DNA of 64,000 bases from Trichosporon coremiiforme (lineage: Eukaryota; Basidiomycota; Tremellomycetes; Trichosporonales; Trichosporonaceae). The stretch spans positions 1,943,092 to 2,007,091 of the forward strand of contig BCJJ01000003.1 in NCBI GenBank assembly GCA_039545355.1, in the 5' to 3' direction. Positions 54,424 to 64,000 of this stretch are shown in pieces. The notes beneath the pieces were generated by a model. It ran no database searches and was not told the DNA's origin. It saw nothing but the letters and a program-made list of their open reading frames with translations. How positions within the stretch are numbered: position 1 is the stretch's first letter; each line of letters opens with the position of its first letter. The position numbers and the translations under genes were made by a program.

Positions 54424-56349
54424 TCACGACACGCTGCCGTTCACCGTGACGGAGGGGGGCGGGGCGGCGGTGGGTTGCTGCTGCACAACGGCCTGGGCCG
54501 CGGCCTGAGGCAAAGGGCGGCCGGTCGTGACGTCGATGGGGACGCCGATGTGGTGGCCCTCCTTGCCCGGACCGAGGCCCTTGATCGTCGGGTCGTACAT
54601 GAGCTTGAGAATGCCGTTGGCGACAAGGAAGTCGAAGATGCGGCCCGACTTGTTCACGTCGATCTTCATCATCTTGCGCGCATCGCGCCGCTTCAGCAGG
54701 CCCTTGCGCCGCTCGTTCTCGCGCAGGTACGTCTCCTTGATCATGAGGTAGGGCTTGGGGAGGACACGCAGCGTCGAGCACAGGTTCTGCTCCTCGCTCG
54801 AGAGCAGGTCGAGCGACGCCGCGTTCGCAAGGTTGAGCGGTGCTGGCGGCTTGCGTCCAGTGTGGCCCGGTGCGCGGGGGGTCGGGTCCCGGCTGCCACG
54901 GTCGCCGTGGCCGGCAGCGCCTGGCGGGGGAGTGCCGTGCAAGAAACGGTGCTGGCCGGCGTTGACACGAGCGCCGGTGCGCATGATCTCCGTCGGCTCG
55001 CGAGACAGCACCGGACGGTAGCCCGCACGAGCGGCCTTGGCGGCCTCGTACGTCTCCGCCTCGGCGGCCGTCGTGATGCCGAATCGCCGGTACTCCTGCA
55101 GTTCGCCAATACGCTTGCGCAGCTGCGTCTCGTAAATGAGGCCCTCGATGAGCGTCTCAAAGTCCTGCGCAGTCTGCAGCTTGGCAAACACCTTGTACCG
55201 CTGCACAAGCTCTCGCTCGTCCTTTGGCCGCTTGCGCTCGCTCGCCTGGATCCTCTTGTGCTCCGTCAGAGCACGGTCGAAAATGAAGTCCTTGACCATC
55301 TCGCGCTTGTCAAGCTTGGAGAAGTAGATGTCGAGCATGGCGAGCTTAATCTCGAGCTCGTCCTCATCCTCAACATCCTGTGCCGGCTCCTCGCCCTCGC
55401 GCTTGCGCTTCTTGCCGCTGGAGCTGCCGTCATCTGAAGGCTCAGACTTGACGTCCACGTCCTCTTCGACCTTGGGCTTCACATCCTCGCCCTCCTCGCT
55501 GCCCTCCTCGTCCTCTTCCTCTTCCTCGACAGGCCGTGTAACCTTGGCCGCGGGCTGCTCGTCGCCGCCATACTTGAACACGAGGCCAAAGTCCATGTCC
55601 TTGACGGCGAGCTCGGCGTCGTTGTCAATCTCAGACTCGAACTCGAGACGACCAGGCATGAAGCCGCCGACCTCGTGATTCGTTGGCGCCGAGACCAGTG
55701 GGGCGATGGCAGACGCAGACGGCAAAGCGGCTGGTTTCCGCATCTCCTCTATCCGCGCCTTCTTCTGCTTCTGGAAGACGTCGGGGTCGATGTTGAATGT
55801 TCGTTCCATCGGAGGCATGTACACCTCGTACTTGTCCGCGGCCTCTTCAACGCTGACCTTGGGGTCGGAGCACTTCTTCGCTTCTGGTCCGTCGCCGACG
55901 CCGAGAAAGACCTCGAGGTAGTGCTTCTCGCACTCCTCCTTCGTGCGCGTGCCGACGTGGTCTGCAATCTCGATCCAGTTGCCCAGTCCATATGTTGAGC
56001 AGCCAGAGATCAGGAGCAGCTCCTCGTCGGCGCCCCAGTCGGACGTGAAGATCGGGTAGGAATGCTGCTCGATGACCTTGTACGGGTGCCACGCCTTGTG
56101 CTGCTGCACTTCCTTTCCTTCTGAGAAGCAGTTTGGGCACAGGTCGACCTCCTCGCACTCCTTCGCGGCGCAGTGAATGTGGACAGTGTGCGTGACGTCG
56201 ACACCGCACACATCGCACGTGTACTTGATACCGGTCTCGGCCGTGACTAAGCTGTCAGTGCCAAATCGACGCGGAGTTAACTCACTGGGCGCAGCAGCGC
56301 CAGACGGGGCGGTGTCGGCCGCGCGGGCACGACGTTGAATCTTGGTCAT
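54424..56349 (-). CDS. ADA2: SAGA complex transcriptional adaptor ADA2
   Basis: Adaptor of the Gcn5 histone acetyltransferase module. The start ATG is at 56349-56347. The ZZ zinc finger is YTCDVCGVDVTHTVHIHCAAKECEEVDLCPNCF, followed directly by the SANT domain (DWGADEELLLISGCSTYGLGNWIEIADHVGTRTKEECEKHYLEVFL). The middle contains the Ada2-typical RLEFESEIDNDAELAVKDMDF, an acidic insert (EEEEEDEEGSEEGEDVK) and a KRKREGEE cluster. The C-terminal SWIRM domain is LDLLSSEEQNLCSTLRVLPKPYLMIKETYLREN ... GRIFDFLVANG. The frame is open through, but 39 nt near 56,247-56,285 have a perfect donor GTGAGT, a CTGAC branch site and an acceptor CTTAG; removing them keeps frame and deletes 13 unconserved residues just before the ZZ finger, so this is probably an intron. 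Confidence 0.94.
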   Translation of the reverse strand: MTKIQRRARAADTAPSGAAAPSELTPRRFGTDSLVTAETGIKYTCDVCGVDVTHTVHIHCAAKECEEVDLCPNCFSEGKEVQQHKAWHPYKVIEQHSYPIFTSDWGADEELLLISGCSTYGLGNWIEIADHVGTRTKEECEKHYLEVFLGVGDGPEAKKCSDPKVSVEEAADKYEVYMPPMERTFNIDPDVFQKQKKARIEEMRKPAALPSASAIAPLVSAPTNHEVGGFMPGRLEFESEIDNDAELAVKDMDFGLVFKYGGDEQPAAKVTRPVEEEEEDEEGSEEGEDVKPKVEEDVDVKSEPSDDGSSSGKKRKREGEEPAQDVEDEDELEIKLAMLDIYFSKLDKREMVKDFIFDRALTEHKRIQASERKRPKDERELVQRYKVFAKLQTAQDFETLIEGLIYETQLRKRIGELQEYRRFGITTAAEAETYEAAKAARAGYRPVLSREPTEIMRTGARVNAGQHRFLHGTPPPGAAGHGDRGSRDPTPRAPGHTGRKPPAPLNLANAASLDLLSSEEQNLCSTLRVLPKPYLMIKETYLRENERRKGLLKRRDARKMMKIDVNKSGRIFDFLVANGILKLMYDPTIKGLGPGKEGHHIGVPIDVTTGRPLPQAAAQAVVQQQPTAAPPPSVTVNGSVS

Positions 56350-57619
56350 GGTGTGGTTGAAAGGTGGTGGTAGGTGGTGGAGGCTAGTCGGATGGTGGCG
56401 AGCAAGCGCAGATAGGTGACTAGCAGGGAGAAAAGGTGGGGTTCAACTGACGTAGTTGACGGCGGGGTGGAGGGGTGGTGGTGGTGATGCCGTGCAACCT
56501 TGTCTGGTCGAGTAAATAGATGAGTTGGTGCCGGTCGCGCGACGACCAGGACCTAGTGATGGCTAGTGATGGTGGTGGAGTAGAGTGTCTAGGACGGGCG
56601 GGGCTCGGCTCTACGGCGGCGTGGGCGCAAGAGTGTGCGCTCGTTGCCGCCGAGAGGGGGAACGGTCGTGAGGGCGTGAGTCGATGAACACCGACTGAAA
56701 GGCCGTGATAGGGGCGGGTGACGGAGGTTGTTGTTGATACGGGATAGATTATGAGCCACGAGTGGAGTGCGGGTTTGGGTGCGGGTGCGGGGCGGGGGCA
56801 GACGCGTTCACGTCGAAGATCGGAATGCGTTCAATGTTGCAATATCCCGTCCTGACGACGCGTGACTGGTGGCGAGTCCCGACGCGCTTTTCGGGGAGTG
56901 CGCGAGGGCGAGGGGGTGCGCAGGCGTCGGCTGGGCGGACGGTAGTGCGTGTGTAGGGGTCGCGCACGCCGTTGCCGGTGCCGTGTGGGGGGTGGTCTGT
57001 GGTGTTGTTGAGAGGAGGAATGAGTAGATGAGTTGGTGTTGAGTGGTGTTTGGTGTGAGGAACCCAATGACGAAGGATGCAGGGGGTGGATGGTGGGTGA
57101 TCGCGGCGGTGAGCGTGTGCGGGAGGGGGGGGGAGGTAAGGGAATGTGGGTGTGCTGGGCGTTCCTTGCGTCCCAGTGCCGGGGTTGAATGGGTCCAGCT
57201 GAGCCAGCGCAGCCAGCCCTCACAGCCTTTCCTATACTGTCAGGGTCCACGCTAACCAAGAGCGGTAATTGGCAATCGCACACTTGAGCTAGTTCCAGCA
57301 TGCAGCTCATGAACCAGCGTGCTCCCCGTGCCTGGTGGGTGCCGGCGTTATGCATTTCCATACCACCTCTCATCTGTGGCACTTTCTACCGCCCGCAATC
57401 GCGTTTCATGAGCCCCGCGTGCCCGTTGCCCACCGTGCGCTCATCATGCTCAGGCGGCCCTGGACGTCCGGTCCACGGCCCGGTGCCGGCAAGATAGGCA
57501 GGTAGCGGCTACGGTTCAAGCGATAGATGCCGCCGGTCGGTCCAACCTATGTGGGGAAGGGCACAGTAGTTGATGTGAAGCTGCGACTTGGACTTGAATC
57601 TGCATTGTACTCATTCACG
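56350..57619. promoter_or_regulatory. 1.27-kb divergent intergenic region ADA2 / polyamine oxidase
   Basis: The first 150 bp are GGT/GTGG-rich on the plus strand (a CCACCA-rich minus-strand leader of ADA2). Another GGTG-rich patch with a run of nine G lies at 57,000-57,140. No gene seen; short frames here are not convincing. Confidence 0.45.
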
Positions 57620-59123
57620 ATGCCGCAAGTCTTCGACACCATCATTATCGGAGCTGGCTGGGCCGGCGCCGTCGCCGCCCGCGACCTCGCTCACGCTGGA
57701 CGCAGCGTACTCGTCCTCGAGGCGCGCGACCGCATCGGTGGACGTGCCCGCACCTGGGCAAATGGCGACGCCCGCATCGACCTTGGCTGCTCCTGGATTC
57801 ACGGTTACAACGAGGGCAACCCTGCTCGTCGCATCGCAAAGGACATGGGCGTGGTGAGTACGGTCCGCTAGCGCTGTGCTCGTCGTTGAGGTGGCCTTCG
57901 AGCAAGGCAGGTGGAGGAAGACACGATGTGGCATGGTTTACCCGCAATAACAGTAGTACTGACCATAGAACGCTCACCTGCCCAAGCCCACACCCTCTGC
58001 AATCTACGGTCCCTCTGGCCCGCTTGAGGCGCCGGTCGCTTCGCAGCTTGGTTCAGCGCTGGGTGCTGCGCAGGCTGCGTTCCGCACGCCTCACCCTGCC
58101 CCCGGACCTCGCGAATCCCTCGCCGACGCTCTCTTCAGTTCTGCCTCGCCCCTCGGAAAGGTCGAGGACAAGTCTCTTGCCGAGGGCTTCGCGCGCACGC
58201 TCGAGGTTCCTCTCGGCCTGAAGCTCGAGCGTGCCTCGCTGCGCTGGGCCGGCTGGGAAGGTGCCACGAACTTCGCTGGCTCCGACGCTGCTCCCGAGGG
58301 TGGCTATGAGGCGCTCGTTGGCAAGGTCTTCCAGGACGCCGAGAAGCACGGCGCTGTCATCAAGACCGGCGAGCCCGTCACAGGCGTGCGCGACCTGGAG
58401 TCCGGCGTTGCCGTTCAGACCGACAAGGGAAGCTACCAGGCTCGTACCGTGCTGTGCACGATCCCCGTTGCCGTCCTCCGCCAGCAGCTCGGCATCTTCC
58501 ACCCGCCCCTCCCTGAGCGCTACCAGGACATCGTCCGCGGCGTCAACGTCGGTGTGCTCGAGAAGATGCTCCTGAACTACGAGAAGCTGTGGTGGCCGCG
58601 CGCGAATGAGGTCGCGTCCTACATCTTCCTCCCGACCAAGGCTCCCGGCGGTCAATCGCTTATGGACGTGCTCGAGTCCTCTACAATCATCACGGCGAAC
58701 CTCGCCGGCCCCGCCCTTCCCGGTGCCACGCCTACGCTCCTCTCCTACCTGTCCGACACGCCCGCTCGCGCGGCGCTCTCCGTCTCGCCCGAGGAGGTCG
58801 CGCAGACCTTCCACGCCTTCCTGAAGAAGCGCCTCGACGTCCCCGACGCCCCGGAGCCGCGCGCCAGCGAGATCACCAACTGGCTCACGGACCCGCTCTC
58901 GCTCGGCGCCACCACGACGCCGACGCCTGTCAGCGACGGCGAGCGCAGCCCGATGGACTTCAAGGAGCTCTCGCGCCCGACTTGGGATGGCAAGCTCGGC
59001 TTTGCCGGCGAGCACACCGAGATGGAGAACCGCGGCAGTGTCGCTGGTGCCGTCGTCTCGGGGCAGCGCGAGGCGAACCGCGTCGAGCGCTATCTCGCCA
59101 AGCACGACGCAAAGAAGCAGTAG
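57620..59123 (+). CDS. FAD-dependent amine oxidase, Fms1-like polyamine oxidase
   Basis: Flavin amine oxidase expected to oxidise spermine or N-acetylated polyamines. Exon 1 (57620 to about 57,853) starts MPQVFDTIIIGAGWAGAVAARDLAHAGRSVLVLEARDRIGGRARTW, the Rossmann dinucleotide-binding motif GxGxxG plus the GGR motif, and continues to the substrate-entry segment DLGCSWIHGYNEGNPARRIAKDMGV. A single intron of about 115 nt ends at CTGACCATAG. Exon 2 carries YEALVGKVFQDAEKHGAVIKTGEPV, the CTIPVAVLRQQ segment and the C-terminal FAD-binding motif LGFAGEHTEMENRGSVAGAVVSGQREANRV. About 460 residues; stop at 59121-59123. There is no obvious signal peptide, and the C-terminal KKQ is not a clear peroxisomal signal, so it is likely cytosolic. 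The yeast Fms1 role (beta-alanine for pantothenate) is a family expectation only. Confidence 0.9.
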
Positions 59124-59267
59124 AACCGTAGACCTTAGATGCAACCATCGACTCCTGTACGTCTTCTCCTATCCAGCCCACAGGGCGTCAGTAAGTCAGT
59201 ATATCTGCAAAATGACAAGTGCACCCAAACATAACAAGGAAGACCAAATCGCATCTAAACAACACGC

Positions 59268-59808
59268 TTAGGCAGCGATGGTGACCTCAACCTCAACTCC
59301 GGGCTCGAGCGAGATCGAGGTGATCTTCTTGACGACCTCGGCGGTGGAGGTGAGGTCGATGAGGCGCTTGTGGATGCGCATCTCGTAGCGGTCCCAGGTC
59401 TTGGAACCCTCACCACAGGGCGACTTGCGGGTGGTGTGCTTGAGGTGCTTGGTGGGGAGACGGACGGGGCCCTTGACGCGGAGGTTGTTGTCCTTGGCGC
59501 GGTTGATGAGGTCACCAGAGACTGGGAGTCAGCTATTGTTCCCCGAAAAGCTTGCGTGCGAGACCGTCGGTGTTCAGTGAGCAAAGGACGACCAGACAGA
59601 CGAGATGCCCGTTGCGACAATCACACGACATACGTCCATCCCTATGCCCTTGCACGCCATAACACGTCCGGTCCTCGCTGCGCCGGCGCTCGTCGTCCTA
59701 CTCACACTTCTCAAGGTTCTTGACGTTACGCGAGGTAAGGGTGATGCGGATCTTGTGGACCTTGGCAGCGGGGGCGCCGGTCTTCTCGAAGTCCTCCTTG
59801 GAAGCCAT
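59268..59808 (-). CDS. RPS20: 40S ribosomal protein S20 (uS10)
   Basis: Two exons with the start ATG at 59808-59806: [34 protein letters not shown], then after an intron of about 180 nt, [82 protein letters not shown] and stop TAA at 59270-59268. This is the full-length eukaryotic uS10 with the conserved PVRLPTK and [17 protein letters not shown] motifs. The donor is GTGAGTAGG near 59,702, and the acceptor follows GCTGACTCCCAG. The intron is longer than average for the window, as is usual for ribosomal protein genes. It is divergent from TRM112. Confidence 0.95.
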
Positions 59809-60216
59809 TTTGATTTTTTTTGTCGAAGAGTGGGAACGAACCGACTTAGCAAAAGGTGTTTGCAGGCAAAGTGAGTCCGTGAAGAAAAGAGCAGAGGCTG
59901 CACGTCCTGTCTCGAAGTTGAGCGACGCCGGCCAGTGGGAGTGTCGCGAATTTGGCGGTGTTATCAAAACTTCACGACTTGACGTGTAAAATGCACACAT
60001 CAGATTTGGTTCCGTCGCTACTCGAGATGCCCTTGAACATCCATGTAATCGCGCTTCATACTCGTGATTAGCCTCGCATTAAGATGGGAATTGTAATGAG
60101 GGTTGTAATGCTCAAATTTCTGACGCCGTCGAAGTCTCGAGCTCGCGGAACGCGGTGTGACGCAAGTTGCTTCAAGCTCAGCTTATCTTTGTTGACATCT
60201 ATACGACTCAGCCAAG
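59809..60216. promoter_or_regulatory. Divergent promoter RPS20 / TRM112
   Basis: 408 bp shared by two translation-related genes. Poly-T just next to 59809 (A-rich before the RPS20 ATG on the minus strand) and a relatively AT-rich centre (59,980-60,130) are visible. Co-regulation of both genes from this space is plausible but is inference. Confidence 0.5.
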
Positions 60217-60805
60217 ATGGTCCGCCTCATCACGCACAACATGCTGGCGTGCCATGTCCGTGAGTCCTACTCTGCACCTTCCTCTCCTTGTTGTGTAGCT
60301 TTGGCATCATGTCCGCAAGCTAACGTCACAGGCAACTGCAATACGAACAACTTCCCGCTCGCGTTCTCAGACGTCGAGCTCGTCGTCCGCCCCGCCGAGG
60401 CCAACTTCGACTTCCTCCGCCGCTTCCTGCCGAAACTCGACTGGGCCGCGCTCGTCGACACAGCGCGCTCGCTCGGCGACGAGTCGCTCCCGGACGAGAT
60501 GCCCGATATGATGGACGACGAAATGCTCCAGAAGCTGCACCACGTGCTCCTCGAGGTGAGTCCTGGCGTCTGATGGGCAACGCTGCGGGGGCCGGAGGCT
60601 CTGCGTACTGCGTTCGGAAGGGTTATGTAGCTGCGAGGCTCGGCAGACCAACTAACAACCAGCTTCACGTCGAGGAGGGCAAGATGACGTGCCGCAACTG
60701 TGGACACATCTACCCGATCCAGAACGGCATTCCTAATATGGTGAGTTATGTCGTGACTTTGCGAACTGACATCAGCTCCTCGCTGAGCACGAGATTTCCC
60801 GCTGA
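60217..60805 (+). CDS. TRM112: TRM112, activator subunit of RNA/protein methyltransferases
   Basis: Small zinc-binding partner that stabilises Trm9, Trm11, Bud23 and Mtq2 methyltransferases acting on tRNA, 18S rRNA and eRF1. Exon 1 gives MVRLITHNMLACHV. Exon 2 (from about 60,332) gives RNCNTNNFPLAFSDVELVVRPAEANFDFLRRFLPKLDWAALVDTARSLGD, an Asp/Met-rich loop, and LQKLHHVLLE. Exon 3 gives LHVEEGKMTCRNCGHIYPIQNGIPNM. A last exon from 60776 gives LLAEHEISR and the stop TGA at 60803-60805. Four potential zinc ligands are present: Cys in ACHV, Cys in NCNT, and the CRNC pair. Length about 130 residues, normal. It converges on PFS2 with only 47 bp between stops. Confidence 0.94.
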
Positions 60806-60852
60806 GCCACCCTGTCTGTACACTAGTATGCATTGTTCCCTCTAGACTGCCT

Positions 60853-63112
60853 CTACCGCCGGCCGTACCGGTTGCCACCTCCCTGGCCGTATCCACCTCC
60901 GCCTCCTCCCTGCTGATATCCGCCCTGCCCTCCTTGTCCTCCTTGGCCGTAACCTCCCTGCCCGCCTTGCTGGTAGCCTCCTTGTCCTCCCTGCTGTCCA
61001 TAGCCGCCGGGAGCACCCTGGCCACCACCAGGGCCAGCACCGTAACCGCCCTGCTGTCGTCCATAGCCGTTCTGCGAGTTCGGCCCGCTACCATACCCGG
61101 CCGGAGCGGGGGGATACGCGCCATACCCGCCAGGTCCACCGCCAGCGCCGGCGTTGGCGCCAGTGCCAGGGCCGAAACCTCCTCCGCCTTGACGGTCGAG
61201 GTCGCGGCGGCTGCGTCCGCCATACGGGTCCGCGTCGCGGTCACGGTTTCGGCCAAAGTCGCGGCCGCCCTGGTCTCCGCCACGGCCACCAAAGTCTCGG
61301 CCACCGTCTCGGCCTCCGTCGTTACCGCGGCCGAAGTTATTGCGACCCCCGCGCTGCCCGTAGCCGTCGTCGCGGTCGCGGCCGAAGTTGCCCCGGTCGG
61401 GACCGCCGCCTCCGGCTGCGTTCGCTCCCCACTGTCTCCGTCCTGGCTCGGAGGAGGTTGGCGCGCGGCCAAGGCCGGGCAGCTCGCCCAGTCCTGGCGG
61501 TCCACCGAGACCTGGGGGTCCAGAGGGCGTGACGGTGCGCGACGGCACCGGGCTGTTCTTCGCGGGCGGGGCGCCGAGTCCCGGCAGACCGGGGAGCGAC
61601 TCGCCCGGGAGCGGGAGGCCGGGCCACTTGCTCGTCGCCTGAGCCTGCTCGGCACGCATCGCGCCCTCCTCTCCCAAGTGATATTTGTCGGTCTCGTGGC
61701 CTCCAGCGGGACGCGCACGGGACCAGAAGCGTGCTGTGAAGTCTTTGCTTCCCGAACAGAGGATGTGGCCGAGGGGGTGGAACGAGACGGAGAACACGGC
61801 GTCGTCGTGCGCATTCTCCATCATCGTGACCGGCTTCGAGGGGTCCGGCGCCTGCAGCGACCAGTACGCTATGCTGCCCGCTGCGTCGCCCGAGCACAGG
61901 AGCGAGTGGTGGATCGGGTGCCACTCGAGACAGTTGACCTCCTTCGTGTGTCCCTTCATGGACTCGAGCTCGCGGAACGTACGAATGTCGAACAGGCGAA
62001 TAACGTTGTCGCCACCAGCCGTCGCGACGATGTTTCCGTCCGGGTTCCACGTGCATGCGTTGATGACCGCCTTGTGCGAGTGCAGCGTCGAGAGGTCTTT
62101 GCCCGTCCGCGGGTCCCAGAACTTGACAAGCATGTCCTTCGATCCCGATACGACCAGCCCTTTCGTAGGATGCCAGTCCACGCATCGCACGTCCCAACCG
62201 TGTCCCGACAGCTCGCGCTCCGTCTCCGCCGCGCGGTAGTTCCAGATCTTGACGAGACCATCGTCACCGCCAGTCACGAACCACTCGTTGTTCGGCGACC
62301 AGGCAACGCCGTGACACGCCTCACGATGTCCCTGGAAGCCGTGGATGTTTGTCAAGTGCGGGGTGAAGTACTTGATCCAGCCCGACTTGTCCGTCGAGAC
62401 AAGTGCTTGTCCATTGTGCGAGTACGACATTGCGCGGATCGAGTCGTCATGCACCTGCGTAATCGACTCGTAGTTGAACGAAGCACCGTTCCATAGCGTG
62501 AACTGCCCCTTGTCATTGCCCGTGAGGAGACGTCGCGCATCTGGAGTCCACTGAGAGAGGTTAGTGCGGTTCGACCTTGAGCCTCACCTTGACTACTCGA
62601 GTCGGAGAGCGCTCCTTGTTGATCGAGGTGTGAACGAAGTAGTCACAGATCGACGTTGATGTGTCTCTGATATGGGCTGCTGGTGGGAGCAGCTGTACAC
62701 GTCAGCCAACGACAAGAGACTCTCAAGCTCACGTTGATGATGTCGCTCGGATTAGGGTGTATCGGCGGCATGTAATCTCTCATGCCCTTGATCTTTCCCA
62801 ACTATTGTCGTCAGCAACAGTTGCAATGAAGTGCTCCGCCCGCAGCGTCGGCGTAAACAGATAGCAAACAATACATACCATACGCCATTTCTGGACACCT
62901 CCCATGTAGTCGACTGTTCTTCTCGGCTTGTACTTGCGGTTGGCGCGCGCATCGCCAGGCGGTCTCGTCACCGCTGCCTGGTAAGCGGCCTGCTCAAGCA
63001 CCTCCTCGTTGTCCGGATGGTTTGGCTCCAAATACTTCTCGGGGCGCCAGGAGTCCGGGGCGCGCGTTCGGGATGGGCCAGCCTCCTCCGGGTTTGCAGA
63101 CGCCGCTACCAT
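60853..63112 (-). CDS. PFS2: Polyadenylation factor subunit 2 (Pfs2/WDR33) with Gly/Gln-rich C-terminus
   Basis: WD40 scaffold of the cleavage and polyadenylation factor. The start ATG at 63112-63110 gives MVAASANPEEAGPSRTRAPDSWRPEKYL, then the family-typical KPRRTVDYMGGVQKWRM. Short exons follow (LGKIKGMRDYMPPIHPNPSDIIN; LLPPAAHIRDTSTSICDYF; WTPDARRLLTGNDKGQFTLWNG), then a large exon with the WD repeats (YSHNGQALVSTDKSGWIKYF, WSPNNEWFVTGGDDGLVKIWNY, WHPTKGLVVSGSKDMLVKFWD, WNPDGNIVATAGGDNVIRLFD, and others). After the last repeat and a Pro/Leu-rich linker, about 180 residues are Gly/Arg/Asp-rich (RGG-like) and then YQQGGQGGYGQGG repeats to the stop at 60853. The propeller is clearly Pfs2. The prion-like tail is much longer than in budding yeast and resembles in kind, not in sequence, the collagen-like tail of WDR33. 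Confidence 0.94.
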
Positions 63113-63582
63113 TGTCGGTTGGCTGCAAGGCTAGACGCGAGGTGGGGAAAGTGGATCGAACGGATCGAGTGGATGGTATGTGATGTGCGGTTAGCGTTAG
63201 GAGCCAACTACGTCAAACCCAAGTTCATGTCCCATATGGTCGCGGGGCTCGAACGGAAGCAAATCCTCCATATTTGGCGGTTTTACTTGAGTCGTTCGTT
63301 AGCTGATCGCGCGTGTGTAGCGGTCCACATCGATCAATCCTTCATTCACTCCTCGACATCCTTACTACTCTCCCGCCAACCACTACTAGAGACACGAAAG
63401 CACGACCCGAGAAGCCATGGTCCTCGTTTGGAATGGTTTCTGCATGATTTGAGCGACAATAAACCCGGATCCCCACATTCCCTCGCCTGCCCTTTCCTGA
63501 AGTCTCGTGGCGACGCGTCAACGTAAAATCAACTTTTCTATTATCTTTCCCGACTTTCCGCCGACTCGGCATCGCGACTGCA
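63113..63582. promoter_or_regulatory. Divergent promoter PFS2 / right-edge gene
   Basis: 470 bp between divergent start codons. The plus-strand side (63,350-63,560) is CT-rich, as expected for the leader of the right-edge gene. No named site recognised. Confidence 0.5.
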
Positions 63583-64000
63583 ATGGTTTACGATCCGGTC
63601 AGAGACTGCGACATCCCCTCTCCGGCCATTCAGCGCCGTCCGTCGTTGTGGGAGTCGCCACAGGCGTCGACCCAACAACCCGCATACTCGCCAGAGCCAT
63701 CCCCGGGAGTTCGTCCGTTAAGCGGACCTGGGATGCGTTCGTTACTTAATGACGATGCTCCCGGACCATCAAGACGCGGTAGTGACCTGACAGCGGCTTC
63801 GTCAGACTACGAAGAGCACGGGCAAGCGGCGCGCCCACACCTGTCCAAGCTCCTGAACGAGACTCCCACGATCAACCGACGCGCATCCTCCTCTTCTTCT
63901 GTCCATCACGAGCCGACGGCCTCCAGCCCACGTCTTTCCTCCCCCACCGTCGGCCTGCACCCAGGTTCGCTGTCGCGCGTAAGCACGCAGCGCTCACCAC
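63583..64000 (+). CDS. N-terminal part of an unidentified Ser/Pro-rich protein, cut by window edge
   Basis: The ATG at 63583 in context GCAATGG opens a frame that stays open to base 64000 (139 codons). It reads MVYDPVRDCDIPSPAIQRRPSLWESP, then a Pro/Ser-rich stretch, GPGMRSLLNDDAPGPSRRGSD, HLSKLLNETPTINRRAS and a Ser-rich end. It is disordered throughout, with two short LL-containing motifs (MRSLLND, LSKLLNE) that look like interaction motifs. Such N-termini precede DNA-binding or chromatin domains in many fungal regulators, but the defining domain would lie outside the window, so I give no function. Confidence 0.65.
   Translation, partial: MVYDPVRDCDIPSPAIQRRPSLWESPQASTQQPAYSPEPSPGVRPLSGPGMRSLLNDDAPGPSRRGSDLTAASSDYEEHGQAARPHLSKLLNETPTINRRASSSSSVHHEPTASSPRLSSPTVGLHPGSLSRVSTQRSP

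Noticed and set aside
54373..55437. 354-codon plus-strand frame opposite ADA2
   Set aside because: Antisense of the ADA2 coding exon with SANT, ZZ and SWIRM domains; rich in Arg/Leu/Val as expected for a shadow frame.
58053..59144. 363-codon minus-strand frame opposite the polyamine oxidase
   Set aside because: The flavoprotein motifs on the plus strand are unambiguous; the antisense product has no motif.
60934..62496. 520-codon open frame on the plus strand opposite PFS2
   Set aside because: It is the antisense shadow of a GC-rich coding exon; the minus strand carries clear WD40 repeats, and the plus-strand product has no recognisable features.

Overview
This window looks like nuclear DNA of a basidiomycete yeast or filamentous relative, most likely class Tremellomycetes and plausibly order Trichosporonales. 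The reasons are high GC, many short GT-AG introns (often 35-70 nt) with a CTGAC/CTAAC branch site just before the acceptor CAG, very small exons, complex I and velvet-family genes, and fungal DHA1 transporters. The genus is an inference; no marker here fixes it.

Layout. 1-12.2 kb is gene-dense: an edge-truncated Qdr/Aqr1-like MFS drug transporter (-), VPS18 (-), a second DHA1 MFS transporter (+), a long nuclear-looking coiled-coil protein (-) and the Arf-like GTPase ARFRP1/Arl3 (+). 12.2-24.0 kb is about 11.8 kb with no gene I can support, lying upstream of a VelB-type velvet regulator (24.0-26.1 kb, +). 26.1-30.9 kb is a second gene-free stretch between convergent genes. 30.9-46.6 kb is dense again: PKA regulatory subunit (-), a Kar9-like protein with a GAR-type C-terminus (+), an acidic protein of unknown function (-), RAD3/XPD (+), NDUFA6/NUO-14.8 (-), PRP3 (+) and a secreted class-3 lipase-fold protein (-) whose catalytic serine is replaced by glycine. 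46.6-48.4 kb is intergenic and holds an uninterrupted run of 80 C. 48.4-63.1 kb carries a bZIP-DUF3425 factor (-), EMC5 (+), ADA2 (-), an Fms1-like polyamine oxidase (+), RPS20 (-), TRM112 (+) and PFS2 (-). A disordered N-terminus of an unidentified protein (+) runs off the right edge.

The genes are ordinary eukaryotic monocistronic units and do not form an operon or an obvious functional cluster. Many serve core processes: endolysosomal tethering (VPS18), Golgi traffic (ARFRP1), ER insertion (EMC5), transcription and repair (RAD3, ADA2), splicing (PRP3), mRNA 3' end formation (PFS2) and translation (RPS20, TRM112). The signalling and development genes (velvet, PKA-R, bZIP) are the ones with long non-coding flanks.

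The most unusual signals are gene-structural. A 6-nt exon in the bZIP gene is needed to keep the basic region and leucine zipper in register. An 11-nt exon occurs in RAD3. A probable 12-nt exon in ARFRP1 encodes the P-loop AGKT and would need a non-canonical TG acceptor. Others are the serine-less lipase, the homopolymer C/G tracts, the SPFG-type repeats in the PKA regulatory subunit and the large empty region 5' of the velvet gene. No transposon, CRISPR, rRNA or convincing tRNA gene was seen.
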